Shown piece by piece: positions 19,091 to 29,072 of a DNA stretch of 64,000 nucleotides. Positions within the stretch are counted from its first letter, which is position 1. Each line of letters starts with the position of its first letter. A program made the translations under genes and the position numbers. Source of the DNA: Bacteroidia bacterium (GTDB taxonomy: Bacteria > Bacteroidota > Bacteroidia > Flavobacteriales > Flavobacteriaceae); NCBI GenBank assembly GCA_030428865.1, contig JAUIEK010000008.1, forward strand, positions 1 through 64,000. The letters run 5' to 3'. Under the pieces are notes generated by a model. It was not told where the DNA came from and searched no databases. It saw only the letters and a program-made list of their open reading frames with translations.

Positions 19091-21895
19091 CTACAAAAAC
19101 CCGCGTCTAAAAAAATTAAAAATAGCAGCAGGCTGAAAATTGAAGACAAAACGAATTTTACTTGGATAAGCTTCTTGCCCTATTTCCCATCCGTTATTTG
19201 AATAAAAGGGAAAGTAAAATTCTAAAATATTATGGACAAAGTTTAAGCGAATTCCACTTTCATAACCAAAAAAGATAGGTTGGTTTCTGTTCTTTAAAAA
19301 AGCAACATCATTATACATTTCTAGCCATCTCCAAAGTCCAACACTGGAATTGAAAGAAACCATATATTCATTGGCAAAACGAGTAGGTAAAACAGATTTA
19401 AAACCTCCTTCTGCTAAGATAAATTGCTGACTAAATAAACCAGCACTTTCTGATCTACCTAGATAATTAAGTTGAAACAGGTAGTCGTTTGCCCTATCTA
19501 AGCCATAACTGAAATAATCGCCTCTAGTGTTGTTATGTAAAAAAAAACCAGAGAAAACCCTAAAATCTAATTGTCTATTTGCATCTGTTAGACTTCTGTA
19601 TCTAAAATCTGCAGATAGTTTGGAAAATTTGCTGCCTAATTCAGAACTTATTTCGTATTGAAATTCCTTAATAATATTGGGCTTTGTGTGGAAAAAACGA
19701 ACATTAAAAACACTGTATTCATCTTGATCTGTTTTAACAGTTCCTAAAGGAACATCTTTGTCTATGTTTAAAAGCTGGGCAGATAAAAAACTTGTGCCTA
19801 CATCTCGCAAACTTTTTCTCCTGAATTGCATAGTAATACGCTGGTTAAATGTCTTATAGCGAAGACTAGGAGCAAAGCTTTGACTACTACCTAGCAATTC
19901 GTATTGCACCCTATATACATTAGAATTATTAAAGAATTGATTATACCGAGTATAAAAAGAACCTGTTAATGATCCGCTTTTTATTCCGTAAGAAGGAGTA
20001 ACACTAAACTGAAAATAACGGCTAATTATAGGTTTATTATGAAGCCTCAATCCTACTATTAAACCATCGTAAAAGTTATAATCTATATTAGGCATGTAGT
20101 AAAGTTGATGATAATAAGGATCATCAATATCTTTTAAGAATCTTAATTTTAAAGGTTTAGAAAAAAAATTGTTTGTTAGGCTTTTATAGTTATTGAGTGA
20201 GTTGATTTCAGGATAACTGTTTTCGTAATTTAATGCAACTCTATCAAAATCTCCTTTCGGTATAGAAACGGTTTTTGTATCACTTATGCTGTCAATCCAC
20301 CGTTTGTATTTGATTTTTTTATTCTTTACGCCATATAAAGATACAGGCGTAGTGATGTTCCTTTTATTTTTGATAGTAATAAATACGGAGTCCTTTTGAG
20401 TAGTAACATGTGTGATTTTATAATCGATTTTTTTATTTGTGGTTAGGTAATCGCCAAAAAACCACGATACGTCTTTTGAGGTTTTTGTTTTTAAAATAGA
20501 ACTAAAGTCAGTAGAAGTTGTAGGGAGCAACTTAAATTTTTTGTAGTAATCTCTAAAAGTTTCTTGTAAAATACTATCTCCTACGTAATCTGACAAGTAT
20601 TTAAGACTTAATCCTGCCTTGTACTTGTTAGCAATTTTCCTATTAAAGTTAGACAATGAATCTAGCGGAGTGTCCAAGGACTGATCTAAAAATCGTCGAG
20701 CGGTAAACTGGTAGATAAAATGGTATTTATCGTTAAAATTTAGTTTAGAGAAATTGAAATTTCTGATTCCCCAAATTTTAGAAACGTTTCCAATTAGTTT
20801 TACCTCAGGGTAATAAGTGTCTACATACTTCATTAATAAGTATGTTTGAATACCATCTGATAGCCAATAGTCTTCTCGTTTGTTGAGTAGTAAAGTTTGC
20901 TCAACATATTTTTGACAGACAGCTTTAAACATGGTTAAATCCCATATAAATACATCTGAAAAAGGTCTTAAAAAATTAGGAAGTTGATTGAGTCCGTATA
21001 TAGGATTTTTCTGCTGTGTTACTTTGTCTATAAACAATTCTTTATGAGGATATGATCCTAAATGCTTTTCAATAAAAAGGATTTCTCGATTTAAAATATC
21101 TCTTGTTAATGTTTGGTTTAATTTATTTGTGATGTCTGTTCTTATTTGTAGTCGTTCAGCATCATAGAGTTTAAATTTGTCTTTTTTAGTGGAGATATTT
21201 ACTATAATATCTGTTTTGTTTTTACCTGAAAGAATGTATTCTTTAAGTGAACTAGTTGTGGTATAAGATTGAGATAGATTTGAATTTACATAGTAATTAT
21301 CAGGAACTTTTAGATTTATTTGATAGCTTGTTGGATTAACTAATAAATCATTTAAGTTTAAATTACTCATCAGACTCCATTCATTTTTGTGCGAAGCAGG
21401 AATTAAATACCAATAACGAAGATGATAACCTTCTGTTATTTTTCCATAACCTGTAAATTGAGCACTAGGTATTTTTACATTGTATGTTGCTACAATAGAA
21501 ACAGAATCTTTGGGAAGTAGAGGCTTTTTTAAAAAAACTTCTAAAATATCTGGATGTTCTTCGGTTTGACTATATTCAACAGTTTCAAAATTTGCTACTA
21601 GATTTTCTATTCGAGTATGACCTCTTTTTTTCTCTTTGGCAAAGTAAAGTGATTTGTTGTAGTCTTCAATCAATCTTTTTGTAAGCGGTGTTTTTCGATC
21701 TTTAAAAGAGTTAGGCCAATTATGAAAAAAGATGCTAGTTAACGTAGAATCAGAAGTGTTATAAAAAACAGTTGTTTGTTGTATGCTTAGAATATCTTTT
21801 TTTTCTTGAAGGGACATAGAAATCTCTATTGAATTTTGCTGCCCAAATACAGCAATACTCAGTAAATAAAAACCTATAAGAATTTTTTTTTTCAA
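19091..21895 (-). CDS. Degenerate M1 peptidase-like protein with C-terminal beta-barrel-like region
   Basis: The 934-residue exported protein has a signal peptide (MKKKILIGFYLLSIAVFGQ). Residues ~20-480 follow the layout of M1 aminopeptidases: a beta-rich N-domain, then GLNQL (301-305) where M1 enzymes have GxMEN, and WLSDGIQTYLLMKYV (344-358) where they have WLNEGFAxY. The HEXXH motif is missing: the equivalent place, about 22 residues before the WLSDG Asp, reads KAVCQ (324-328), and the third zinc ligand Glu is Asp. Zinc catalysis is therefore unlikely. From about residue 620 the chain is made of alternating aromatic strands like an outer-membrane barrel and ends in FRRGFL. It directly abuts the nuclease gene upstream (no spacer). 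A role as binding or assembly protein is inference. Confidence 0.7.
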   Translation of the reverse strand: MKKKILIGFYLLSIAVFGQQNSIEISMSLQEKKDILSIQQTTVFYNTSDSTLTSIFFHNWPNSFKDRKTPLTKRLIEDYNKSLYFAKEKKRGHTRIENLVANFETVEYSQTEEHPDILEVFLKKPLLPKDSVSIVATYNVKIPSAQFTGYGKITEGYHLRYWYLIPASHKNEWSLMSNLNLNDLLVNPTSYQINLKVPDNYYVNSNLSQSYTTTSSLKEYILSGKNKTDIIVNISTKKDKFKLYDAERLQIRTDITNKLNQTLTRDILNREILFIEKHLGSYPHKELFIDKVTQQKNPIYGLNQLPNFLRPFSDVFIWDLTMFKAVCQKYVEQTLLLNKREDYWLSDGIQTYLLMKYVDTYYPEVKLIGNVSKIWGIRNFNFSKLNFNDKYHFIYQFTARRFLDQSLDTPLDSLSNFNRKIANKYKAGLSLKYLSDYVGDSILQETFRDYYKKFKLLPTTSTDFSSILKTKTSKDVSWFFGDYLTTNKKIDYKITHVTTQKDSVFITIKNKRNITTPVSLYGVKNKKIKYKRWIDSISDTKTVSIPKGDFDRVALNYENSYPEINSLNNYKSLTNNFFSKPLKLRFLKDIDDPYYHQLYYMPNIDYNFYDGLIVGLRLHNKPIISRYFQFSVTPSYGIKSGSLTGSFYTRYNQFFNNSNVYRVQYELLGSSQSFAPSLRYKTFNQRITMQFRRKSLRDVGTSFLSAQLLNIDKDVPLGTVKTDQDEYSVFNVRFFHTKPNIIKEFQYEISSELGSKFSKLSADFRYRSLTDANRQLDFRVFSGFFLHNNTRGDYFSYGLDRANDYLFQLNYLGRSESAGLFSQQFILAEGGFKSVLPTRFANEYMVSFNSSVGLWRWLEMYNDVAFLKNRNQPIFFGYESGIRLNFVHNILEFYFPFYSNNGWEIGQEAYPSKIRFVFNFQPAAIFNFFRRGFL

Positions 21896-23194
21896 TTATA
21901 ACTTGATAAATCGTAAAGGAATGGTGTCATTGTCTACTTTTAGATAGTAAATTCCTTTAGATAGATTTTGCACAGAGATACTAATTTTTCTTTGATTATC
22001 AATGTCTTTTATTGAAATAGATTGTATTCTTTGTCCTAAAGAATTGTAGATAACTGCTTCTTTTACATGAGTTTGAGTAAACTCTAATTCTAAATAATCA
22101 GTTATTGTGTTAGAGCCTATGATGGTTGCAGGAATTGAATAACCAGTTGTTGATAAAGTGCTTTGTGGAGCTTCTAACTGCATAATAATAGGCAGATGAT
22201 CACTAAATTGAAATAATGCTTCTCTTACAGTTTGGGAGTAAAAACCAGAACAACTAATGTCATTTACAGAACCGTTGTAACAGTTTCCATTGTTTCCGTA
22301 AGTTTCATAGGAATTTTCAATGTAAAATAGATCAGAACTTGTGTTGAAATTTTGTGATATCATGATGAAATCAAAACGATCATCCATGCCGCCAAAACTG
22401 CCTCTTGTGGCTTGCGAATGAATATCAGAAAAACTACTACTTCTCCAAAAATAATTATTTGAATTGCTTGGAGAATAAATTTCAAATGGGTCATTCCCAG
22501 TACTATTTGGAAACGGATCACAAGGTCTATTGATTGGATCAATCATAACAATTGGGTTTTGTTCTGTAATTAACCTGAAATAACCTTCTTCATTACTACT
22601 ATAAAAATTAAAATCACCCGCAAATAGAACAAAACTATCCACTGGAATATCTTCTAAGGCAATAACAAAATCTTCTGCAGAAGCTAATCTTCTCTGTCTG
22701 TTTGTAGAACCCTGAGATGCTTTTAAATGTGTTACAAAAACTTCTAGACGAATAGGGCTTTCGCTAGAATTTTCTGTATTAATTTTAAAGGTATAATGAT
22801 TTATATCTCTTGTGTTAGTAGGGATTACTCTTTGAGTTTCTAATGTAAGTTTTTGGGTATTGTAATACACCATTTGGTTTAGACTAATACTAGAATTACT
22901 TTGTTGAAACGTGGCTTTTTCAAAACTGTTATTATGGAGTTGTATTGCATTGGTAAAAAGATAATTAGATGCAATTTCATTTTCTAGTTCGCATACCATA
23001 AATAAATCAGGATTAATTTCATCTAGAATAGTTTTTAATTCTGGTGTTTTGTCTCTAGATTCTGTGTCGTTTGAGTAGAATAAGAGATTATAGAACATGG
23101 CCTTTATTCTAATTTGACCATAAGTATAGTTACAAATGGTTAATAGAAATATCCAGATTAAAAGAAAATCCCTGATAGATTTAATTAAAACCAT
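21896..23194 (-). CDS. Secreted endonuclease/exonuclease/phosphatase-family protein with T9SS sorting domain
   Basis: The 432-residue protein has an N-terminal hydrophobic signal (IRDFLLIWIFLLTICNYTYG). It contains an EEP-fold nuclease domain: MFYNLLFYSN, LKTILDEINPDLFMVCELE with the catalytic-type Glu, FVTHLKASQGS, FAGDFNFYSS (Asp/Asn pair) and FSDHLPIIMQLE with the terminal Asp-His. The last ~80 residues form a type A T9SS C-terminal sorting domain (AVIYNSLGQRIQ, LSKGIYYLKV, PLRFIKL), so it is probably exported by type IX secretion and may act on extracellular DNA or phospholipids. Zero spacing to the next gene and 2 bp to the LOG gene indicate an operon with uvrA at its head. Confidence 0.9.
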   Translation of the reverse strand: MVLIKSIRDFLLIWIFLLTICNYTYGQIRIKAMFYNLLFYSNDTESRDKTPELKTILDEINPDLFMVCELENEIASNYLFTNAIQLHNNSFEKATFQQSNSSISLNQMVYYNTQKLTLETQRVIPTNTRDINHYTFKINTENSSESPIRLEVFVTHLKASQGSTNRQRRLASAEDFVIALEDIPVDSFVLFAGDFNFYSSNEEGYFRLITEQNPIVMIDPINRPCDPFPNSTGNDPFEIYSPSNSNNYFWRSSSFSDIHSQATRGSFGGMDDRFDFIMISQNFNTSSDLFYIENSYETYGNNGNCYNGSVNDISCSGFYSQTVREALFQFSDHLPIIMQLEAPQSTLSTTGYSIPATIIGSNTITDYLELEFTQTHVKEAVIYNSLGQRIQSISIKDIDNQRKISISVQNLSKGIYYLKVDNDTIPLRFIKL

Positions 23195-23196
23195 TT

Positions 23197-23904
23197 TTAG
23201 AAGTTAGGTTTCAATTTGTATTTTGCGTAGAACTTATTAAGATGTTCCATTGCTTCCTCAGCCGTGTCTACAATTCTAAACAATTTTAAATCGTTTTCGC
23301 TAATGTTTCCTTCAGTAAGCAATGTGTTTTTTATCCAGTCTAATAAGCCACTCCAGAAATGAGATCCAACTAAAATAATTGGAAACCGACCAATTTTATT
23401 AGTTTGAATTAATGTGATTGCTTCAAATAATTCATCCATAGTACCAAAACCACCAGGCATTACTATAAATCCTTGCGAGTATTTTACAAACATTACTTTT
23501 CGAACGAAGAAATAATCAAATTCTAAGTTTTTATCTGCATCAATCCATGGGTTATCGTGTTGTTCAAAAGGCAATTCAATATTTAACCCAACAGAAGTTC
23601 CTTTTCCTCTATGCGCACCTTTGTTTCCTGCTTCCATAATTCCTGGTCCGCCACCAGTGATAACTCCAAAACCGTTTTGAGTGAGTTGATAGGCGATTTC
23701 TTCTGCCAACTCATAATGCTGATCACCCGGTTTTGTTCTTGCAGAGCCGAAGATGGAAACACACGGACCTATTTTGCTTAAAGATTCATATCCTTCTACA
23801 AATTCAGACATGATTTTAAAAATAGCCCAAGAGTCGTTTGTTTTAATTTCATTCCAGGTTTTTTGAGCTAATTTCTCACGTATTTTTCTATCGTCACTAG
23901 TCAT
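23197..23904 (-). CDS. LOG family protein (TIGR00730-type nucleotide phosphoribohydrolase)
   Basis: Cytosolic Rossmann-fold protein of the LOG/YgdH type, which hydrolyses nucleoside 5'-monophosphates (cytokinin-activating in plants and some bacteria; nucleotide salvage in others). The diagnostic motifs are VSIFGSARTKPGD, GVITGGGPGIMEAGNKGA and the catalytic MPGGFGTMDELFEAITLIQT box (PGGxGTxxE). 235 residues is normal. It sits 26 bp after uvrA and 2 bp before the nuclease gene, so it is the second gene of a likely uvrA-LOG-nuclease-M1-like unit. Confidence 0.92.
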   Translation of the reverse strand: MTSDDRKIREKLAQKTWNEIKTNDSWAIFKIMSEFVEGYESLSKIGPCVSIFGSARTKPGDQHYELAEEIAYQLTQNGFGVITGGGPGIMEAGNKGAHRGKGTSVGLNIELPFEQHDNPWIDADKNLEFDYFFVRKVMFVKYSQGFIVMPGGFGTMDELFEAITLIQTNKIGRFPIILVGSHFWSGLLDWIKNTLLTEGNISENDLKLFRIVDTAEEAMEHLNKFYAKYKLKPNF

Positions 23905-23930
23905 TTTTCTAAGTATTTATGTCTGCAAAT

Positions 23931-26753
23931 TTAAACCAATTCTTTTTTCAAGAACTTGGCCGTGTAGCTTTTTTTATTCTTAATGATTTCCTCAGGAGTT
24001 CCTGTACAGAGAACTTTCCCTCCTTTTTTTCCTCCTTCCATGCCAATGTCAATAATATGATCTGCAAGTTTAATTACGTCTAAATTATGTTCTATAATTA
24101 ATACTGTATTTCCCTTGTTAACTAATTTATTTAATACGTCCATTAGTACTCTAATATCTTCAAAATGAAGTCCAGTAGTAGGTTCATCTAAGATATAAAA
24201 AGTGTTTCCTGTGTCTCTTTTAGATAATTCAGAAGCGAGTTTGATTCGTTGTGCTTCTCCACCTGATAAGGTTGTAGATTGCTGACCAAGAGTGATGTAG
24301 CCAAGCCCAACATCTTTGATGGTTTTTAGTTTTTTATAGATTTTAGGAATATGCTTAAAAAAATCAACAGCATCATTGATAGTCATTTCTAAAATGTCGG
24401 AAATGGATTTCCCTTTATATCGAATCTCTAGTGTTTCTCTATTAAATCGTTTTCCTTGGCAGGTTTCGCACTCAACATGAACGTCTGGTAAAAAATTCAT
24501 TTCAATTACGCGAACACCACCTCCTTGACAAGTTTCACATCTTCCTCCTTTTACATTGAAAGAAAAACGTCCGGGTTTATAACCCCTAATTGCTGCTTCT
24601 GGAGTTTTGGTAAAGAGTGTTCTTATTTCGCTAAACACTCCTGTGTATGTTGCTGGGTTAGATCGTGGCGTTCTTCCAATAGGAGATTGATCAATGTCGA
24701 TTACCTTATCAACATGCTTCAATCCTTCAATCTTTTTATAGGGCATCGGTTTTTTAACCGCTCTGTATATCTCTTCGTTTAAGATAGGATAGAGAGTCTC
24801 ATTAATTAAAGTTGACTTTCCACTACCTGAAACGCCTGTTACACAAATCATTTTTCCTAAAGGAAATTCTACATCAACATCTTTGAGGTTATTTCCTGAA
24901 GCGCCCAACAGCTTGATGCTTTTGCCATTTCCTTCCCTACGTTTTTTAGGGACAATAATATTTCTTTTGTTAGTAAGATAATCCGCTGTTAATGTATCGT
25001 GTTTCTTAAGATCTTCAAAACTTCCTTCGCTTACAATTCTTCCTCCATGCCTTCCTGCACCTGGACCAATATCAAGCACAAAATCAGCATGTTCAATCAT
25101 GTCTTTATCGTGCTCAACAACTAATACAGAGTTTCCAATATCTCTAAGTTTAACTAGTGAATCAATTAATTTTTGATTATCTCGTTGATGCAAACCGATG
25201 CTGGGCTCATCCAAGATATAGAGAACTCCTACTAATTGAGATCCGATTTGAGTAGCTAATCGAATTCGCTGCGCTTCTCCACCAGATAGTGATTTAGAAG
25301 TTCTGTCTAGCGTTAGATAATCTAATCCTACGTCAAGTAAAAATTGGATTCGGGTTCTAATTTCCTTTAAGATTTCAGAAGCAATTATTTGTTGTTTTTC
25401 TGTTAGCTTTTTCTCAATTTTTGAAAACCAATTAGCAAGTTCTGTAATATCCATTTTAGCTAGATCGCTAATACTTCTATTATTTAATTTAAAATGAAGA
25501 CTTTCTTTTTTGAGACGATTTCCTTTACAGATTCCACAACAGACTTCGTCCATAAAATCTTTAGCCCATCGTTTAATAGAAGAGCTTTCACTGTTATTAA
25601 ACTGGTTTTCTATAAATGCTGTAATTCCTTCAAAATCAATCTGATAATTTCTGGTAATTCCCATCGATTTAGAAGCTATAGAAAACTTTTCATTTCCGCC
25701 GTTTAAAATTATTTCAAGAGCTTGTTTAGGGATGTCTTTAATCGCGTCAGTCAATTTAAATTCGTATCGTTCTGCGATGAGTTGAAGTTGTTTAAAAATC
25801 CAACTATTTTTTTGTTCGCCTAGTGGAGCAATTCCACCTTTCTTTATTGATATTCGATCATCAGGAATTACCTTCTTAAAGTTGATTTCATACGTAGTTC
25901 CTAGGCCATTACAATTGGGGCAAGCTCCTTTGGGAGAATTAAATGAAAACGTGTTGGGCTCTGGATTTGGGTATGCAATTCCTGTAGTAGGACACATGAG
26001 TTCTCTACTAAAATAGCGTGGTTTTTCATCATCTAAACTTAAAACCATCATCACATTATTTCCTGTATACAAGGCTGTTTTTATGCTTTCTTCTAATCGT
26101 TTTTCTGATGATTGATTTACAACTAATCGATCTATAACAACTTCAATATCATGTGTTTTGTATCGATCTAAGCGCATTCCTTTTTCAATTTCCTTAACTT
26201 CACCATCTACACGGACACGTAAAAAACCTTGTTTTGAGATTTGTTCAAACAACTCTCTATAGTGACCTTTTCTAGATTTTATAAGTGGCGCCAGTACAAT
26301 AATTTTTTTGTCTTTAAAGTCACGAAAAATTAGTTCTTTAATTTGATCATCACTGTAACTTACCATTTTTTCTCCTGTATTGTAAGAAAATGTGTCAGCA
26401 GTTCTAGCATATAAAAGTCTCAGGAAATCATAGATTTCTGTAATAGTACCAACAGTGGATCGTGGACTTTTGTTGGTGGTTTTTTGCTCTATTGAAATTA
26501 CAGGGGATAATCCTTCTATTTTATCTACGTCAGGTCGTTCAAGTCCTCCAAGAAATTGTCTAGCATAAGCAGAGAATGTTTCGATATAGCGTCTTTGTCC
26601 TTCTGCATAAATAGTGTCAAAAGCTAAAGAAGATTTTCCGCTTCCACTTAAGCCAGTTACCACAACTAGCTTTTCTCTAGGAATTTTAACATCAATATTT
26701 TTTAGATTATGCTCTCTTGCGCCGTAAATTTCTATGTAATCTTGCTCTTTCAA
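23931..26753 (-). CDS. uvrA: Excinuclease ABC subunit A
   Basis: DNA-damage sensor ATPase of nucleotide excision repair, works with UvrB and UvrC. Two ABC modules are present: Walker [15 protein letters not shown] (about 34-47) and [14 protein letters not shown], with the signatures [17 protein letters not shown] and [17 protein letters not shown]. Zinc modules are visible as CPNCNGLG and as CETCQGG...CETCQGKRF. Length 940 matches UvrA. It is the first gene of a minus-strand unit and is divergent from the PspC-like gene. A -7 box is present upstream. No missing residues were noticed. Confidence 0.98.
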   Translation of the reverse strand: MKEQDYIEIYGAREHNLKNIDVKIPREKLVVVTGLSGSGKSSLAFDTIYAEGQRRYIETFSAYARQFLGGLERPDVDKIEGLSPVISIEQKTTNKSPRSTVGTITEIYDFLRLLYARTADTFSYNTGEKMVSYSDDQIKELIFRDFKDKKIIVLAPLIKSRKGHYRELFEQISKQGFLRVRVDGEVKEIEKGMRLDRYKTHDIEVVIDRLVVNQSSEKRLEESIKTALYTGNNVMMVLSLDDEKPRYFSRELMCPTTGIAYPNPEPNTFSFNSPKGACPNCNGLGTTYEINFKKVIPDDRISIKKGGIAPLGEQKNSWIFKQLQLIAERYEFKLTDAIKDIPKQALEIILNGGNEKFSIASKSMGITRNYQIDFEGITAFIENQFNNSESSSIKRWAKDFMDEVCCGICKGNRLKKESLHFKLNNRSISDLAKMDITELANWFSKIEKKLTEKQQIIASEILKEIRTRIQFLLDVGLDYLTLDRTSKSLSGGEAQRIRLATQIGSQLVGVLYILDEPSIGLHQRDNQKLIDSLVKLRDIGNSVLVVEHDKDMIEHADFVLDIGPGAGRHGGRIVSEGSFEDLKKHDTLTADYLTNKRNIIVPKKRREGNGKSIKLLGASGNNLKDVDVEFPLGKMICVTGVSGSGKSTLINETLYPILNEEIYRAVKKPMPYKKIEGLKHVDKVIDIDQSPIGRTPRSNPATYTGVFSEIRTLFTKTPEAAIRGYKPGRFSFNVKGGRCETCQGGGVRVIEMNFLPDVHVECETCQGKRFNRETLEIRYKGKSISDILEMTINDAVDFFKHIPKIYKKLKTIKDVGLGYITLGQQSTTLSGGEAQRIKLASELSKRDTGNTFYILDEPTTGLHFEDIRVLMDVLNKLVNKGNTVLIIEHNLDVIKLADHIIDIGMEGGKKGGKVLCTGTPEEIIKNKKSYTAKFLKKELV

Positions 26754-26778
26754 TTTTGGTAAAAAAATCAGGAAAACG

Positions 26779-26786
26779 CAAAGTTA
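26779..26786 (-). promoter_or_regulatory. Possible -7 box for uvrA
   Basis: TAACTTTG on the minus strand, 26 bp upstream of the uvrA start, fits TAnnTTTG. The -33 region has no clear TTTG. Confidence 0.45.
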
Positions 26787-26865
26787 CACATTCAACTTGA
26801 TTTTTAATCTAATCACTTATTTTAATTAGCATAAAATAGTATCTTGCAATCAAAGTAAAATTTGT

Positions 26866-27093
26866 ATGAAAGTTATCCATTCAGTGCGACATTACTTTGA
26901 AAGAAATGGTTTCCATGTGTCCTCTAGATTGGCAGATAGGCTAGGAATGCGTACGCTGAATGTTCGCCTGTTTTTTATTTATATATCATTCGTTACAGTT
27001 GGTTTATCTTTTGGACTCTATTTAACGCTGGCTTTTTTGTTAAAATTAAAAGATATGATCTACACCAAAAGAACATCGGTTTTTGATTTATAA
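26866..27093 (+). CDS. PspC-domain small membrane protein
   Basis: The 75-residue protein starts with a short amphipathic part (HSVRHYFERNGFHVSSRLADRLGM) followed by the PspC pattern (RTLNVRLFFIYISFVTVGLSFGLYLTLAFLL is the hydrophobic part, about residues 31-61) and a basic tail. PspC-like proteins respond to envelope stress in other phyla; in Bacteroidota the short forms are uncharacterised. It overlaps the next gene by one base (stop and start share TAATG), so it is translationally coupled to the potassium channel gene. A membrane-stress role is inference from the family. Confidence 0.75.
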   Translation: MKVIHSVRHYFERNGFHVSSRLADRLGMRTLNVRLFFIYISFVTVGLSFGLYLTLAFLLKLKDMIYTKRTSVFDL

Positions 27094-28088
27094 TGATTTT
27101 TAAAAAAAGGTTTAATAGAGCAATATTTTTTATTGTATTCTTGCTTGCTACAGGCGTTTTAGGATACATGATTATTGGCGGTTATACTTTTTTAGATGCG
27201 CTTTACATGACCGTTATTACCATCACTACTGTTGGTTTTGGAGAAGTGCAACCAATGAATGTTGAAGGTAAAATCTTTACAATTTTCCTTATTTTAACAA
27301 GCATTACCATTTTTGGATATACAATTTCTGTATTTACAGAGTACTTGGCAAGTGGTCAACTTTTTGAACGATTAAAACACAAGAAAGTGGAAAAAAAGAT
27401 ACAATCTATGCAAAACCATACTATTGTGTGTGGTTATGGTAGGAATGGAAGCAAAGCTATTGCAAAGCTAACTAATTACAATAAAGAAGTAATAGTAATT
27501 GATAAAGATAAAGACCGAATAGACGAACTAGATAGAGATAGGATTTTAAACATAGAAGGAGATGCCACAGTTGATGACACTCTTATTACAGCAGGAATAA
27601 AAAGAGCTCAAAACTTAATAACTGCATTGCCTTCTGATGCAGATAATTTGTATGTAGTTTTAACAGCGAGACAGTTAAATGCAACGATTCGAATCATTAG
27701 TAGAGCGTCAAACGAAACCTCATACCAAAAACTGAAAATTGCAGGAGCGGATAATGTAATTATGCCAGATAAGTTAGGAGGAGAGCATATGGCTTCTTTG
27801 GTTGTTACTCCAGATGTTATCGAATTTGTAGATCGACTAACAATTGAGTTAGAAACCACAGCTAATTTGGAAGAGATAGCAGTGAATGACCTTCCTGAGA
27901 AGTACTTGAATAAAACAATTTTAGATTTAGACTTGAGAAAGCAAACAGGATGTACTGTAATCGGTTTTAAAACTTCAAATAGTGATTATATTATCAATCC
28001 AGAATCGGATATAAAGCTAGAGAAAGGCGCTAGCTTAATTGTTTTAGGAAGACCTGAGCAAATTGTAAAACTAAGACAGCTTTTTTAA
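27093..28088 (+). CDS. Potassium channel with RCK (TrkA-N/TrkA-C) domains
   Basis: The 331-residue protein has two transmembrane helices (about 10-30 and 60-85) around a pore loop with selectivity filter TTVGFGE (45-51), where Phe replaces the commoner Tyr of TVGYG, a known variation. It is followed by a TrkA-N Rossmann domain (IVCGYGRNGSKAI, about 110-122; VIDKDKDRIDEL) and a C-terminal TrkA-C domain (residues ~245-331). It forms tetrameric ligand-gated K+ channels in the inner membrane. It is coupled on both sides through TAATG overlaps to the PspC-like gene and the RmlD-like gene. Confidence 0.92.
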   Translation: MIFKKRFNRAIFFIVFLLATGVLGYMIIGGYTFLDALYMTVITITTVGFGEVQPMNVEGKIFTIFLILTSITIFGYTISVFTEYLASGQLFERLKHKKVEKKIQSMQNHTIVCGYGRNGSKAIAKLTNYNKEVIVIDKDKDRIDELDRDRILNIEGDATVDDTLITAGIKRAQNLITALPSDADNLYVVLTARQLNATIRIISRASNETSYQKLKIAGADNVIMPDKLGGEHMASLVVTPDVIEFVDRLTIELETTANLEEIAVNDLPEKYLNKTILDLDLRKQTGCTVIGFKTSNSDYIINPESDIKLEKGASLIVLGRPEQIVKLRQLF

Positions 28089-28987
28089 TGAAATCAATTC
28101 TTATAACAGGGTGTAATGGGCTTTTGGGCCAGACTCTTTTACGCTTGCTTTCGAATGCTGATAAAGATTACAACATCATTGGGGTTTCTAGAGGAAAAAA
28201 TAGAACAGGTCGAGTTGATTTTATATATGAGAACGTAGATATAACAGACAAAGTGAGTTTGATAAAAGTAGTTGAAAAGCATAAGCCTGATGTTATTATT
28301 AATACAGCGGCAATGACTAATGTTGATGTTTGTGAAGACGAAAAAGAAGGATGTTTTGAGATAAATGTTAACGCTGTAAAGTATTTGGTTAATTTGTGTA
28401 AGCAATATGATAGCTACTTTATTCATATTTCTACCGATTTTATTTTTGATGGAAAGAAAGGATATTATTCAGAAGAAGACAAACCCAATCCCTTAAGTTA
28501 TTATGGTTGGTCTAAGCTACAGGCAGAAAAAATTATTGTAGAATCTGGTATTAAATCCGCAATATTGCGAACTATTCTGGTTTACGGTAAAGTTCATAAC
28601 ATGGCTAGAAATAACATTGTTCTCTGGATCAAAGATAGGTTAGAAAATCAACAGGAAATTACTGTAGTAGATGATCAATACAGAATGCCTACATATGTAG
28701 AAGATTTGGCAAATGCTTGTTTGATCTGTATAGATCAAAAAGTAAACGGAATTTATAATGTTTCTAGCAATCAGTTGTTGAGTATTTATGAAATCGCAAA
28801 GACGATAGCAAGTGTTTTTAACTTAGATGATTCACTAATAAAACCGATCTCTACTCAAGAACTTGGTCAAAAGGCAAAGAGACCACCTAAAACAGGTTTT
28901 GATTTATCAAGAACAAGTAAAGTGCTTCAAATTGAGCCGTATACCTTTGAAGAAGATTTACGCAGATTTAAACAATTCCTAACATAA
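28088..28987 (+). CDS. dTDP-4-dehydrorhamnose reductase-like SDR (RmlD family)
   Basis: Extended short-chain dehydrogenase of 299 residues. NAD(P)-binding motif ITGCNGLLGQTLL (residues 5-17); Asp and Asn-rich VINTAAMTNVDVCE typical of RmlD; active-site YYGWSKLQAEKII (Tyr-x-x-x-Lys); C-terminal DLSRTSKVLQIEPYTFEEDL. RmlD makes dTDP-L-rhamnose, but this gene is not beside rmlA, rmlB or rmlC and instead overlaps a K+ channel gene, so the sugar substrate is uncertain. Assigned to the RmlD-like SDR family rather than given the gene name. Confidence 0.85.
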   Translation: MKSILITGCNGLLGQTLLRLLSNADKDYNIIGVSRGKNRTGRVDFIYENVDITDKVSLIKVVEKHKPDVIINTAAMTNVDVCEDEKEGCFEINVNAVKYLVNLCKQYDSYFIHISTDFIFDGKKGYYSEEDKPNPLSYYGWSKLQAEKIIVESGIKSAILRTILVYGKVHNMARNNIVLWIKDRLENQQEITVVDDQYRMPTYVEDLANACLICIDQKVNGIYNVSSNQLLSIYEIAKTIASVFNLDDSLIKPISTQELGQKAKRPPKTGFDLSRTSKVLQIEPYTFEEDLRRFKQFLT

Positions 28988-29072
28988 AAAATACTTTTTA
29001 ACGTCCAAAACTGGGCTTAGTTCATTTTTTTTATGATATTAGCGCACGCTAAACATAAAATGACTGATATTT

